DNA of 64,000 nt, taken from Pezicula radicicola. Taxonomy: Eukaryota > Ascomycota > Leotiomycetes > Helotiales > Dermateaceae. Below the pieces are notes generated by a model. It was not told the origin of the DNA. It did not search any database and was given only the letters and a program-made list of their open reading frames with translations. Position 1 is the stretch's first letter. Each line of letters begins with the position of its first letter. Both the position numbers and the translations under genes were made by a program. Location of the stretch: the NCBI GenBank assembly GCA_003008705.1, contig PDUO01000010.1, forward strand, positions 806,001 to 870,000, in the 5' to 3' direction. Positions 1 through 10,903 of the stretch are shown piece after piece.

Positions 1-745
1 TTAAAGATGGGAAGTTAAGCACGGATTTCTCTAAAGCTGCGCCCATAAATCTTTTTGGTCCAAAAAGATCATCGGCCAGAGGTGCTGGACATAGATATGC
101 AAGTACCGCATTGAATATTTGCGAAGCGTCCTCGTCCGAAATCAAGTGCTCTTCAACTCGGAGGATAATGTCGCAGACATCACAATCAACTCTTGCATCG
201 ATAATGATGGAAAAGACCTATGTCCATACTTAGTACTAGAAATAGGAAACGAAGATAAGTTCACTCACTGTCTCTAAGTCTGCTATATCATGTGATCTAG
301 TTTGACCCATGCGGACTTGAATCGCAAAGTCAAGTGTCGCATCTGTAGAAGCATCTTCGAAGAACTCCAAGGTCAATGGAGTTCTCCCCGGATTGAGACT
401 GGTCTCAGCATCAACTGCACCTTCCAATGTTCGTGCACAGGCTATGCCGTGACTCGCAGGCTCTCTGGCATCTGGCTGGAAAGAAGCATGAAATGCAACT
501 TCGTCTCGTCCAGTAATTGCGATGATGAAACCGGCAAACAATTGGTAGATAGCAGATCGCTCTACTTCCAATTCCGAAAAAGAAATTTGATGTCTAAAGT
601 TTTTGTAGGTTTTCTGAGATACATGATTACCAGAGACAGGTTCTTGGGTTCCTGAAGTGGTGGGAGGTCGGTATATAGTGTCCAATGAAGGGAAGGGTGT
701 TTCTGGAAAGACTTTTTGTGCTATTGTACAATATGGTAGTGACAT
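1..745 (-). CDS. N-terminal part of a probable siderophore NRPS (cut by window edge)
   Basis: Two exons read leftwards: 745-269, then 217-1, joined by a GTGAGT...TAG intron (218-268). The start at 745 has a CAAAATG context; an in-frame ATG at 826 is less likely. The frame stays open to the window edge, giving about 231 residues. The visible part is a condensation-like region without obvious catalytic His motif. It ends in a segment reading SVLNFPSL, resembling the linker just before the first adenylation domain of fungal siderophore synthetases (SidC/NPS2, SidD/NPS6), where similar VLN-P motifs occur. The divergent ABC transporter and the acyltransferase, dehydratase and ligase to its right support a siderophore synthetase. 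The adenylation domain lies outside the window, so the call is inference. An aminoadipate reductase-like protein, which has a similar N-terminal region, is the main alternative. Confidence 0.42.
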
Positions 746-1526
746 TTTGAGATTTCTCTCAGTGGTGATCTTGAAGGTTGCTGCAGGACTGGCGACTTGG
801 TATCTGATGTGCAGCAATACTCTCAATTGAGTCCTCGAAGAACTCCAACTTACCTAATCTACAGCCTACCTCTTTCCCTTACAGTCGCGACTTCACAGCC
901 TAGCGGAGAGCGATACAGGGGCTCTCGAGAGTCCCATGGACATTGCTGTTGCACATGAGGGGGTCATCTCTGCTGCCCGATGACGGATAGCTCTTCTGGC
1001 GGCAAAAAACTAAAAGCTATAACTTCGGCACAGTGGAGTATAGGCAGATCAGAGGAGGCTTTTGAGCCGTCCCGTCGTTCGCAGCAGACCACGGCATGGC
1101 TACCTACTCGGGGATGGGGGTGTTAGAGGCTAGAGGTTAGAGGTTGGAATAATGCTGGAAGCTGGAATGTCGTCTTCCCGGGGTGTCTTGCTATCCAAGG
1201 ATCTGATGAACGAGTAGACGATCGACCCCCTGCACATGTGCCGAGCCGAGCAACGTAGGGACTTATTATTATTGACTCAACTTCAACCTCCAGCCATTTT
1301 TATATTTGATTATAGGCAAGGCATGACACACAAAAACTACCGGTAAGGTTGTAAGTGAGGCTTGCGAACTGCACGTCGGGCGGTAGTCAGACCGTTGTCC
1401 CGATACGATGAGTGGGTGTTGAAGTTGGGATGGGGGGGTGATGTGGAGCAGCACGGAGGAGCGAGGGCGACGTGGTTCAGGTGGTGGTGAGGCAAAAGAA
1501 AATAGAAAGAATTTTAGCGTTGAAGG

Positions 1527-1535
1527 ATCAGATAA
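1527..1535 (+). promoter_or_regulatory. SreA/Urbs1-type GATA site ATCAGATAA
   Basis: Exact match to ATCWGATAA, the element bound by fungal siderophore-repressing GATA factors (SreA, Urbs1, SRE). It lies 433 bp before the transporter start and 782 bp before the NRPS start, so it could serve both. Confidence 0.6.
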
Positions 1536-1562
1536 GATGTGATTCGTCTAGTGCGTGGATGC

Positions 1563-1574
1563 ATCAGATTAGAT
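1563..1574 (+). promoter_or_regulatory. GATA-like element ATCAGATTAGAT
   Basis: Near-copy of the ATCTGATTAGAT element seen at 6793, 8571 (inverted) and 8630. It lies 28 bp after an exact SreA-type site. Confidence 0.35.
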
Positions 1575-1680
1575 CACCCGCCCCTGTCATTGTACTGTAC
1601 TGTAAGCAAGCGAGCTCGAGCAGTCCAAGCACGTCTCCGTCTCCTCTTCTCGCTCCACCTCCACAGCAATAGACTCACAC

Positions 1681-1706
1681 CATGCTCATGCTCATGCTCA
1701 TGCTCA
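1681..1706. repeat. CATGCT hexamer tandem repeat
   Basis: Four perfect CATGCT units plus CA in the promoter of the ABC transporter. It is likely a simple microsatellite. Confidence 0.85.
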
Positions 1707-1967
1707 CATCTCACCTACGAAAGTTTGTATTGCCCTTTTGGGTCCCTGGCTGATTTCCTATCCCTGCCTGGAAGCTCTACGGTATTTAATTTTGCCTGGC
1801 CCACATGCACGATTTCGTAATGCGTTCCTTGGAGACTCCCCCGATCATGGAGCTGAATTTTTGCGATGAGGGCTCTGCTATGTCCTCTGAGCATACTCTG
1901 TTCTACGACAGCAATGGATGTGCTTCCTCACAATTAGGCCACCAACAGCAGCACATCGTACGTTGCA

Positions 1968-4900
1968 ATGAAGAAACCCATTGCTGCGCTGCCGTCGAAG
2001 CTGCGTTCTGCCAACAGCGCATTCAGCAAGCAAGGAGGCCAATACTTCCGACTCCTATTGTCCAGCAACCCCGAGTTATTTGATTATGTCTTGTTGGTTC
2101 TTGGATTCATCTCATCGCTGGCTGCCGGTGTGCCTTTCCCGCTGTTGGGAATACTCTTTGGCCAGCTTGTAGATGATCTGAACTCGACGTCTTGTTCCAC
2201 GACCGCTTCAGACACCTCGTCGATAACCAATGGCGTCGCAACCAAAGTTTTGCTTGTCGTGTACGTCACCATAGCCAATTTCGCCTTGATCTACTTGCAT
2301 ACTGGATGTTGGAGTCTCTTAGGAGAACGTCTTGTCAGGCGTCTTCGGAAAACCTACCTTGATGTTCTTCTGCGCCAGGAGGTGGCCTTTTTTGACAAAT
2401 TACCTTCTGGAGAAGTTGCTTCCCGCCTCGATGTCGATTTGCAGACGATCCAGACTGGAACCTCAGAGAAAGTTGGCATCTTTATTGCCAGTGTTTCGTA
2501 CTTCGTCACCTCGTACATTGTTGCCTTTATCAAGAGTCCTAAACTTGCGGGAATGCTGTTTTCTCTCGTTCCTGCCTATCTTCTCATGGCATTGATTGGA
2601 GGTCATTTTACGCAGCGCTATTCCAGCAGAGTCAGCGATCATGTCGCAGCCGCGACTGCCATTGCCTCTGCAGGTTTAGCTAATATGTCTCTGGTCCAAG
2701 CATTCGGCGCAGGCCATCGGCTTGAGGCTGTCTTTGCAGGGCATCTTGCACTTGCCCAAAGCGAAGGCATCAAGAAAGCCGTTGTAGGATCTATCCAGCT
2801 TGGATGCCTTTACTTCATTGCATACTCCGCCAATGCACTAGCTTTCTGGCAAGGAGCGTGGCAAATTTCCGCATCAGTAGCTGTATCTGGCTCGAACACA
2901 ACCGTGGGAGCGGTGTACACGGTTATATTTCTTTTAGTAGATTGTTAGTCTTCTTGATACCTCCTAAGTATATGCTATATTGGATATTGACTTTTTTTTA
3001 GCGTCCTTTATTGTTAGCCAAGTTGCACCCTTCCTTCAGATATTTGGATCCGCAGCTGGTGCCTACGAGAAATTAGTTGCGACAATCAACCGGAAGTCTG
3101 AAATAGATGGAACGTCACATTCTGAAGGCCAAATTCTGACAACAGTGTCTGGAGGATTTGAGTTCCGAGGTGTCTCGTTTGCCTATCCCTCTCGGCCTGA
3201 TGTTGAGGTACTAAATTCGTTCTCCCTTTCTATACCTGCCAAGAAACATACAGCCCTTGTGGGTCTTTCCGGAAGTGGTAAATCAACAGTTGCGGCATTA
3301 ATCCAACGCCTTTACGATCCTGATCAGGGCGTTGTCCTTCTGGATGGACAAAATCTTCGTGACATTAATGTTCGATGCGTCAGGAGCCATATCGGTACGG
3401 TTTCTCAAAACTCGACCCTCCTGGACCGTTCTATTTTAGAAAACATTGCCTATGGCCTTGTCAGCTCTCCCAAAGAGGAACATGTTCGATTAAGAGAGAC
3501 ATTATTGGACTCCAGTTTACCCGATCTGGTAGCAACCATTCAGGATGGTACAAATATTGAAGATGCCATCGCGGCGAGTACAGAAAATGTCAGGAGCATT
3601 GTAAACCTTGTCCGAGAAGCCGCGACTGATGCCGATGCTTTGGGATTCATCAATCGTCTCAAGCATGGACTTGCTACTTCGGTTGGACCAGGAGGAAATC
3701 GGCTGAGCGGGGGTCAAAAACAACGAGTCGCACTTGCTCGTGCATTGGTCAGAAATCCTACCGTCTTGTTGTTGGACGAGGCAACTGCCTCTCTAGACTC
3801 TGCAAGTGAGCGGCTAATACAGAGTGCGTTGGACAGAGTGTGTGTAGGACGGACATCAATAACCATTGCACATCGGTTGTCAACTATCAAAAATGCTGAC
3901 AATATTGTGGTTATGGGCCCAGGCGAAATCCTAGAACAAGGAACATACTCAGAACTACTCGCTCAAGATGGAGCATTTGCGAGGATGATTGGCCTCCAAA
4001 GTTTACAGGTTATCGAAAGCCCTGCCTCAGAAGCTACTGAAATTGCTTCAGCAACCTCGTCACAAGAATTAACACGACTTAGTTCCTTAAGCGAAAAGAA
4101 GGGTGAAACTATGAAGTCGCCAGATCCCATCGAAGTCCCAGGAACACCCGAAGAAGATCAAAAAATTGCAAAGGACGAGAAGCTTGCGTCCAAGAGGTCA
4201 TTCTTGTCCACTTTCTTTGGAATAATGCGTATGGCGAGACCGCACTTGCTCTTCATATTCCTTGGCATTGCAGGCGCTGTTGTTGTTGGAGGATCTTACT
4301 CTGGAGAGGCAGTAATCTTTGGACACACGATTAGCAACCTGAGTCCATGTCGCGGCGCTGCAAAGATTCGAGGCAGCGGGAATCTTTACGGTCTCCTTTT
4401 CTTTATGCTCGCCCTGGCCGAATTCTTCGCAAATGTCATCAGCGCATCATCCTTCGGTCGTGTTTCTGAAAAGCTATTGTACCAGGTTCGTGTCCAATCT
4501 CTACAGTCTTTGTTCCACCAAGACATGTATTGGCACGAATCCGACGGCAGAACCCCCGGCACACTCATTTCGTACATCAGCAGCGATGCAAATTCCTTAA
4601 GTGGTATCACTGGAACGATTCTAGGCGTTATGTTGTCAATCATTGTCAGTTTATTTGCTGGCATCATTCTGGCTCACATTATTGCTTGGAAAATCGCCGT
4701 AGTATTGCTCGCCACAGTTCCAATTTTGTTGGCATCTGGCTTCCTTCGACTCAATGTCCTCGCTAAATTCCACGAACGCCACCAAAAGGCCTTTGCTCAT
4801 TCAGTAAGCATTGCAACAGAGGCCGTCACATCTATCAAGACCATAGCAATCTTCTCATTGGAGCAGGAGACTGTGGAGGTATTTAACAGGTCCCTTAGCG

Positions 4901-6000
4901 GGCCTTACTTGGAAACTCTCAAAACGATCGCATACGGTAACTTCTGGCTTGCTATGGCTTACAGCGTTAGCAACTTTATCTATGCATTGGCATACTGGTG
5001 GGGTGCTCGACAAGTTACAGAAGGGAGATATACACAGCTCCAGTTTTTCACTGTACTTCCAGCGCTGCTCTTCAGTGCCCAACTATGCGGTCAGATGTTC
5101 TCGCTCGCGCCAGATATCTCAAAAGCCGGTGTCTCTGCAGGACGAGTTCTTGATCTTATTGATCTTGGTCCCCAAAAGAAGCTCGAGGGTAAACCACATG
5201 ATATTGAGGCTTCTCAAGGTCTTATTGAGAAGAGAAATGCGGTTGGCGGCGGCATGAGAGTGAAATTCAACGAAGTGCAATTCTCGTACCCAGCTCGACC
5301 TGACATTAAAGCCTTACGTGGTCTTGATATCTCGATCCAGCCTGGTTCATTCTGTGCGTTGGTCGGACCCAGTGGGGCTGGCAAGTCGACAATTATTGCA
5401 CTGCTGGAAAGATTCTACACACCAAGTTCTGGATCCGTCGAGGTCGATGGTGCCGACACGTCAAAACTTGATGATGTCTCTTTCAGAGACGATATCGCTC
5501 TGGTACCGCAGGAAAGTGTCCTCTTCGATGGGACAGTACTCTTCAATATATCTCTCGGTGCTCGACCAGACCATGAACCAACTCTCGCCGAAGTTGAGGA
5601 AGTATGTCGCCTAGCAAATATCCATGATACAATCGCTGCTCTACCACAAGGTTACAACACACCCTGCGGCTCAAACGGGGGCCAGTTTTCCGGTGGACAA
5701 TTGCAGCGCCTCTCAATTGCAAGAGCCCTGTTACGAAAGCCAAGATTGTTATTGCTCGACGAATCCACGTCTGCCCTGGATGCCGAATCTGAACGTCTGT
5801 TTCAAGAAGCGTTGAGTAAATCAACAGCGGCGAATGTCACTGTCATTGCAATTGCTCATCGTCTTCACACCATTCAAAGAGCAGATTGCATTTTCGTCAT
5901 TGAGGATGGAGTTTGTGTTGATCGTGGGAAGCACGACGAGCTCGTTCAACGCAACGAAACCTACAGAGCCAATACCCTTCATCAGACCTTGGAGCAGTGA
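1968..6000 (+). CDS. Full-size ABC-B (MDR-type) transporter, probable siderophore exporter
   Basis: Two exons, 1968-2943 and 3002-6000, joined by a 58-nt GTTAGT...TTTAG intron that restores the frame, giving 1324 aa, normal for a TMD-NBD-TMD-NBD exporter. NBD1 shows the A-loop FAYPSRPD, Walker A GLSGSGKST, Q-loop TVSQNSTLL, signature LSGGQKQR, Walker B VLLLDEATASLD and H-loop AHRLSTI. NBD2 shows FSYPARPD, GPSGAGKST, signature FSGGQLQR, LLLLDESTSALD and AHRLHTI. All catalytic motifs are intact, so both sites should hydrolyse ATP. Hydrophobic helices precede each NBD. A charged linker of about 100 residues joins the halves. Such transporters sit in the plasma membrane and export metabolites; siderophore or precursor export is inferred from the divergent NRPS and the iron-type GATA site upstream. 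A general drug-efflux role is possible. Confidence 0.9.
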
Positions 6001-6613
6001 TATAACTATGTTCAACGCAGCTTCGAGTGAAGACTTTACATGGCACAATCTAAAATACTTTAATAATAGTAGTTGAGTTTACTTTGCATAGTTGGATGAT
6101 GAATATTGCATGGAAGGCATTTAAAAACAATGGAGCATTTGGTATATAAAAGCTAAATACAACAGCACAATATCTGTTCACAAAATAAAGCTTGTTTTTG
6201 CCCTTGTTAGTTTCCGTGGAGTTTGTAGCAAAAAAAAAACGCGCATATTTCCTTTCGTGGAAACGCTCTGCTACCTCAAGGTTACCGTTATTGTATACCT
6301 ACATCGAGCTATTCAAACCATTCAATCGTTCTAGATCAACCCTGGTCTACCACATGTCCAGATTATGGGGGAGCCTTCGGGAGCCGAGGAGCGCTTTTGC
6401 CTGTGTTTGTTCTAGCAACGGCGTTACCGCAAAGTCGGCCAACTAGAAAAAACTGCCATAGGTGAACAATCGAAGGGCGTCTTGTCCACCTAAGGCTCAA
6501 GCACCGAAATTACTGCAGCCACGTGTGATCGCCTTGAACCTAATACAGTAGGTGGTGCCATCCACTATTTTGGAGGGAGTTCCATAGGGCCAGGGCAATA
6601 CGAAAAAGTGCGG

Positions 6614-6622
6614 ATCAGATAA
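6614..6622 (+). promoter_or_regulatory. SreA/Urbs1-type GATA site ATCAGATAA
   Basis: Exact ATCWGATAA match 577 bp before the SidA-like start. A second GATA core (AGATAA) follows within a few bases. Confidence 0.6.
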
Positions 6623-6752
6623 AAGATAAATCATCTTGGCGAGAACTCATTGAGGAGGAGCAGATGCAAGAGGGAGCCTGGGCTCTGGGCTCTGGAGGAG
6701 TACTCCGGCCCGTTGCCGGCAGTGCATGCCCCACTTCTGCTCGATTATCACT

Positions 6753-6761
6753 TTATCAGAT
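6753..6761 (-). promoter_or_regulatory. SreA/Urbs1-type GATA site (reverse of ATCTGATAA)
   Basis: TTATCAGAT on the + strand, an exact ATCWGATAA match on the - strand, 438 bp before the SidA-like start. Confidence 0.55.
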
Positions 6762-6792
6762 TTTGGCATTTTACCCATCCCTGTCGCAGATG

Positions 6793-6804
6793 ATCTGATT
6801 AGAT
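6793..6804. promoter_or_regulatory. ATCTGATTAGAT element
   Basis: Same 12-mer as at 8630-8641 and, inverted, at 8571-8582. Each copy holds an ATCTGAT half followed by a second GAT core. Confidence 0.35.
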
Positions 6805-6810
6805 ACCCTG

Positions 6811-6870
6811 TCACACTCACACTCACACCCATACCCACATGCCCACACACCCACGCACCCACCCACATAT
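6811..6870. repeat. CA-rich low-complexity tract
   Basis: Imperfect CACACTCACAC/CCCACA repeats in the promoter of the SidA-like gene. No coding potential. Confidence 0.7.
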
Positions 6871-7190
6871 ATTCCCATGGTAATATGTCGGTGTCGGGCA
6901 CAGCCAGCCACCGACATCACCCCGTGTGTCGTCGAACGACACAGGGGAGACTGGGTCTCCGTTAGGATACTTGTAAGGAGCTGAGGTATCAGCTATGACA
7001 CGAGCTTTACTCTAGAGGACTCAGGACCCTGTCACAATTTATAAACAAAACTTTGGATCAGAACATATGGTCTTCTGGGATACCTGCCTCGTTCGAATCC
7101 TCCAAGAATCGCCCACAATCCCTTCGCCGTATAATATTCAGTCAAAAAACCAACCAATCTCAAATCCATCACCCTCTAAAGCTACTCAAA

Positions 7191-8046
7191 ATGTCTCTCC
7201 AAATCGCAGCCCAAGGCCCAGCTCCAAAAGCTCCCAGCAAGATCAACAACAAGAAGCCACAGTCAGGAGCAAACAAAATCTACGATCTAGTCTGCGTGGG
7301 TTTTGGAACCGCTGCGCTGGGCCTAGCCGTAGCTCTACAAGATTCCGCCGACGAGGGAAGAAAAACAGCTACAGTTCTCTTTCTTGAATCTAAGTCACAA
7401 TTCCAACAAGAACAACATGCATCAACCACCGAACACATGGAGATCTGTTTCGCACAAGATCTCGCTACCACACGTAACCCAATGTCCAAGTTCACTTTCT
7501 TGAATTATTTACATAGCCAAGAGACGTTGAAGACGTTCATGGGCTTGTTTGCTGAGAGCCCGTATCCCGTCCGAGCTGATTTCGAGGAGTACTTGGCTTG
7601 GTGTGCTGGGCAGGTTGGCAATGTCGTTCAGTACGGACAAGAAGTTGTCGCTGTGACGCCAGTTGAAAGCAACGGTTTCCCTGTTAACCTTTGGACGGTT
7701 ACTGCGGTGAATGGTGATGGAGAGTCACGAGTTGTTGCGGCAAGAAATGTGATTATGGCTACTGGAGGTGAGGCACAAATTGTGCAACACCCTTCCAGAG
7801 GTGATACTGCGTAAGTTCAAATAACTATATTCTTATTCTAAAGAATTCTAAGCTAATCGCAAGAACAGTGGACAAGATCACCCATTGGAAATGCTACAAG
7901 TTGCAGAGGCGGTACAGGAACTTTCCAAGCCAGTTATGAAGAAGACGGATGTTGAACGCTTTGCGACCGTAGTTACGAAGAGTGACGAGATTCTTAATGA
8001 GGTGTTTTACGAAGAGCCGTTTGAAATGATGAGAGCTATGTTGTAA
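7191..8046 (+). CDS. SidA-like L-ornithine N5-monooxygenase relative, shortened
   Basis: Exons 7191-7810 and 7869-8046 with a GTAAGT...ACAG intron give 265 aa; the start has a CAAAATG context. Residues 25-75 hold a Rossmann FAD motif, DLVCVGFGTAALGLAVAL, closely matching ornithine hydroxylases. The segment QDLATTRNPMSKFTFLNYLH matches the conserved SidA region that follows the FAD motif. Family members are near 500 aa and carry an NADPH-binding domain and a C-terminal FATGY-type motif; both are absent, and the WHSGMLLPGAKMQ-type stretch after the FAD motif is replaced. The last 59 residues show no resemblance I recognise. It is therefore unlikely to be an active hydroxylase: a degenerate paralogue, or a repurposed FAD-binding protein. 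The reading frame and splice sites are intact, which argues against simple decay. A complete SidA elsewhere would be needed for siderophore synthesis. Confidence 0.7.
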
Positions 8047-8522
8047 TTTGGAGGTTTAGATTATGACTTGCTTGTACATATTCCGCTAAACCAGGCGTTA
8101 AGAGGGTTAGAGATTACTTTTAAAATTTGATTAAAACATTATATTACTGTACTCTAGAGTCTTTCGAAGGTGGTGACTCGGTACTCTACCAATTGCCAAG
8201 TTGCCTAGTGAAAGATTTTCTAGCGTTAAGAATATGGCGCAATATAAACTTTCATCAATAAGTACGTAGTCACTAGGTACCTACTTCACACAAACAGGCT
8301 GCAGCTCGCTTAACAAAAAGGAGTCGGAGACAGCCGACGATGAAAATGTAAAGATGGTCGAAGTGACCGTATCAAAGCAGCTCCGAAAACACACGTCTCC
8401 TCGGATCAAGCACGTAGCCAAGGCGCACACCGTGTCTTCTTTTGAATTAGATGGTGTGCTTTTTTCCCTTGGCGTGGCGGACGCCATATATTCATTTTTC
8501 TTGATTCTCATCAAATAGAATC

Positions 8523-8531
8523 TTATCAGAT
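8523..8531 (-). promoter_or_regulatory. SreA/Urbs1-type GATA site (reverse of ATCTGATAA)
   Basis: TTATCAGAT on the + strand, an exact ATCWGATAA match on the - strand, between the SidA-like and acyltransferase genes. Confidence 0.55.
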
Positions 8532-8570
8532 CATTCCTTCGCGCTTGCACATGATGGCTTTTAGTCTATT

Positions 8571-8582
8571 ATCTAATCAGAT
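8571..8582. promoter_or_regulatory. ATCTAATCAGAT element (inverted copy)
   Basis: Exact reverse complement of ATCTGATTAGAT at 6793 and 8630. Confidence 0.35.
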
Positions 8583-8629
8583 CCGTTTGTTATTGACGGG
8601 GGTGTGAACTGAGCGCGAACCCTTGTTTG

Positions 8630-8641
8630 ATCTGATTAGAT
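8630..8641. promoter_or_regulatory. ATCTGATTAGAT element
   Basis: Second direct copy of the 12-mer, forming an inverted pair with the copy at 8571. Confidence 0.35.
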
Positions 8642-9352
8642 GGTGGGTAACCTAATGTCGACCCCTGCCAAGTTGTGCTCATCAACCTTGAATCAAGCCC
8701 TGAGAAAATATGAGAAAATATCGAAAAGCGCCATTGCAACATGTGGCACGAGTATCAACTCCATCGCATACCTCGGCATTGCGAATTCTGGCCCTATTGC
8801 GTCGTTCCTGACCTTTTTATACGAGGAATAATGGGACATATAGTAGTATGCAAGTATACACAAGACATGCTTCACTCCACCAGAGCTTCCAAACAGCTTC
8901 AATTCCACCCCACCACACCCCACCAACCCACGTTCTGCTGCTACCCTGTGAGTTGAGTTGCAACGCATGCATGCAAGGTCGCAAGCGTCACCACTTTAAG
9001 TCGGAGTCCGGGTGCCCGTCCGCTCCACAAACTGAAGGATGATGAGACCCTACTGGAGTCGTCGGGAATCTGCCTCTTTTCTTTTCCAAGAACATGGGCT
9101 CATTCTTTATTTTGCCGATCTTAGCGTTCGTCTGAACTCCAGGGAAAACCACCCTAATCGCTCTTCTCCGCACATCGCATCTCGGTGCTACAGAGTCCGG
9201 TACAGTAGGCCTGATCAGCGTTATCGTTGGCTTTGTGCTGTTTTGACCGTGCTGCTGGGAGTTGCGAATGTTACTATCACTATCTAACTGCTCGACACGT
9301 TGTACCTGCATTCCTATCACTCACAGTTTATTTCTCTAGGAAATATCTTAAA

Positions 9353-10757
9353 ATGACGACAGCTCATGCATTGGAGAATTTTGAACTTGCTCTTCCCCAT
9401 CCTTATTTCACCAAATACCAAGTCAAGAGCGCCTCCAACAGCTCCTCGGCAAAATTCAGCATTCAATTGTTGCAAACTCCCAGCCTTCGAAACGAGAACC
9501 ATACAACACTGACACAACCACTGCACAATTCAGAAGTCACTTTCAGAAATTTCTTGAAAGGAGATGAAGAAATTCCACTGAGTAACAACACGACTTGGGC
9601 TAGGGCTCGTCGGAGCTTGTCAACTGTAATTGAGTGGACGAGCGCACATCCACCATCAATTGGCCAAGCATGGCTCATAATTTACGTTCTTTTCTCCATA
9701 TCTCCAGATCAGGAGCATTTCCGCCTTTCTCTCAATGGCTCACGTACAGAAGCTCTACGGCAAGATCTCAAATCAGTTGGTCTAGCCGTAGAACACCCAG
9801 ACAATCCAGCAGCAAATATCGAATTGCAATCGCACACTGAACTTCTAGTTCTGCGAAACACGTTCTGGCAAGGAGCTGGCTCACCATTTGGCACCCGCTC
9901 AGTCTGGCTCGGAGACCAAAACCTTCTTCAGACAACCAAGCAGCCTTTATCAAACTACCCACCACCGCCACTCCACTACACCTTCACCAATAAACTCCCC
10001 GCCTCGCGAGTCTTTGCCCGCCATCCGGTACGACCAGTGAAGCCAACTCCTGGTTCTACAATCTACAGTCGCTACATTCCGCATCTGAAAGAGCACTTTT
10101 CGATGGTAGCTCTAGATTATGAGAACTCCGAACATTTAAACCTTTTTCATACTTGGCAGAATGATCCACGAGTTGCTGCCGGCTGGAATGAGACGGGAAC
10201 GCTCGATCAGCATCGACAATATTTGAGAAATTTACATAATGATCCGCACACATTGACGATTCTCGCTGCTTTCGAGGGCGTTTTATTTGCATATTTCGAA
10301 GTTTATTGGGCCAAGGTACGCATAACTTTCATAATTCGTGTCATGCGATTTCTTTACAGAGCTAACAGACAAAACTTTTCAGGAAGATACACTGGGCGCA
10401 TACTATGATGCAGGCGACTACGACCGAGGCCGGCATTCCCTAGTAGGAGATACACGATTCCGAGGACCTCACCGCGTCAGTGCATGGTGGTCAAGTCTGA
10501 TCCACTATCTCTTCCTCGACGAACCAAGAACAACATGTGTTGTGGGCGAACCCAAAGCAACGAATAGTCGAGTCCTGTCTTATGATTTCTCAACTGGGTT
10601 TAATATTGAGAAGTTTGTGGATTTCCCGCATAAGCGAAGTGCATTTGTGAGGTTGGAAAGAGAGAAGTTCTTTCAGATTGCGCCGTTGGCTTGGGAGGCG
10701 GAGGGGTTGGAGAGCGCGCCAGAGAGGTTGAAGGGGACGAGAGGGTCGAAACTTTAG
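9353..10757 (+). CDS. SidF/SidL-type hydroxyornithine acyltransferase with PTS1
   Basis: Exons 9353-10315 and 10383-10757 (intron GTACGC...TTCAG) give 445 aa, the usual length for SidF/SidL. The start lies in CTTAAAATGACG and is followed by [13 protein letters not shown], typical of the family N-terminus. The C-terminal half is the AlcB/IucB-type GNAT domain: [17 protein letters not shown], a long central strand [21 protein letters not shown] and [14 protein letters not shown]. These enzymes transfer an acyl group from CoA to the N5-hydroxyl of hydroxyornithine; SidF uses anhydromevaloyl-CoA and SidL acetyl-CoA. The protein ends in GSKL, with a canonical SKL peroxisomal signal, which favours the SidF-like role because SidF is peroxisomal in Aspergillus. 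Substrate choice cannot be read from sequence alone. Confidence 0.88.
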
Positions 10758-10903
10758 CTTCATATTAAGGATTGAAAGGTTATAAAGTTTTTGTATATAT
10801 CTATGAAGCTGTGTTTTAAGGAGGCATACATACATGGAAAATATCTATCGCGCAGCTAATTCTACCATTTTCGTTTTCAAACCCTATTTCACACACGATC
10901 AAA

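Larger units (their letters stand above)
746..1967. promoter_or_regulatory. Divergent promoter, NRPS / ABC transporter
   Basis: This 1.2 kb gene-free stretch separates two divergent starts. It holds one exact ATCAGATAA site, a nearby GATA-like element, a CATGCT hexamer run and a short upstream ORF at 1914-1937 (seven codons) just before the transporter start. I see no other gene in it. Confidence 0.6.
6001..7190. promoter_or_regulatory. Intergenic region: 3' of transporter, promoter of SidA-like gene
   Basis: No gene is seen. It carries two exact SreA-type GATA sites (6614 +, 6753 -), one ATCTGATTAGAT element (6793) and a CA-rich low-complexity tract, all within 600 bp of the next start. Confidence 0.55.
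8047..9352. promoter_or_regulatory. Intergenic region with GATA elements before the acyltransferase
   Basis: No gene is seen in 1.3 kb. It carries one exact SreA-type site (8523 -) and two copies of ATCTGATTAGAT in opposite orientation (8571 inverted, 8630 direct), 48 bp apart. Confidence 0.5.

Noticed and set aside
1805..2083. 92-codon + frame ahead of the ABC transporter
   Set aside because: It overlaps the transporter start in another frame and has no recognisable content; the frame from 1968 continues into the first membrane helix.
7085..7105. GTTCGAATCC resembling a tRNA T-loop
   Set aside because: No matching acceptor, D or anticodon stems could be folded around it.
7053..7190. N-terminal extension of the SidA-like protein by 46 residues
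   Set aside because: The extension lacks family resemblance, while the ATG at 7191 has a strong CAAAATG context directly before the FAD domain.
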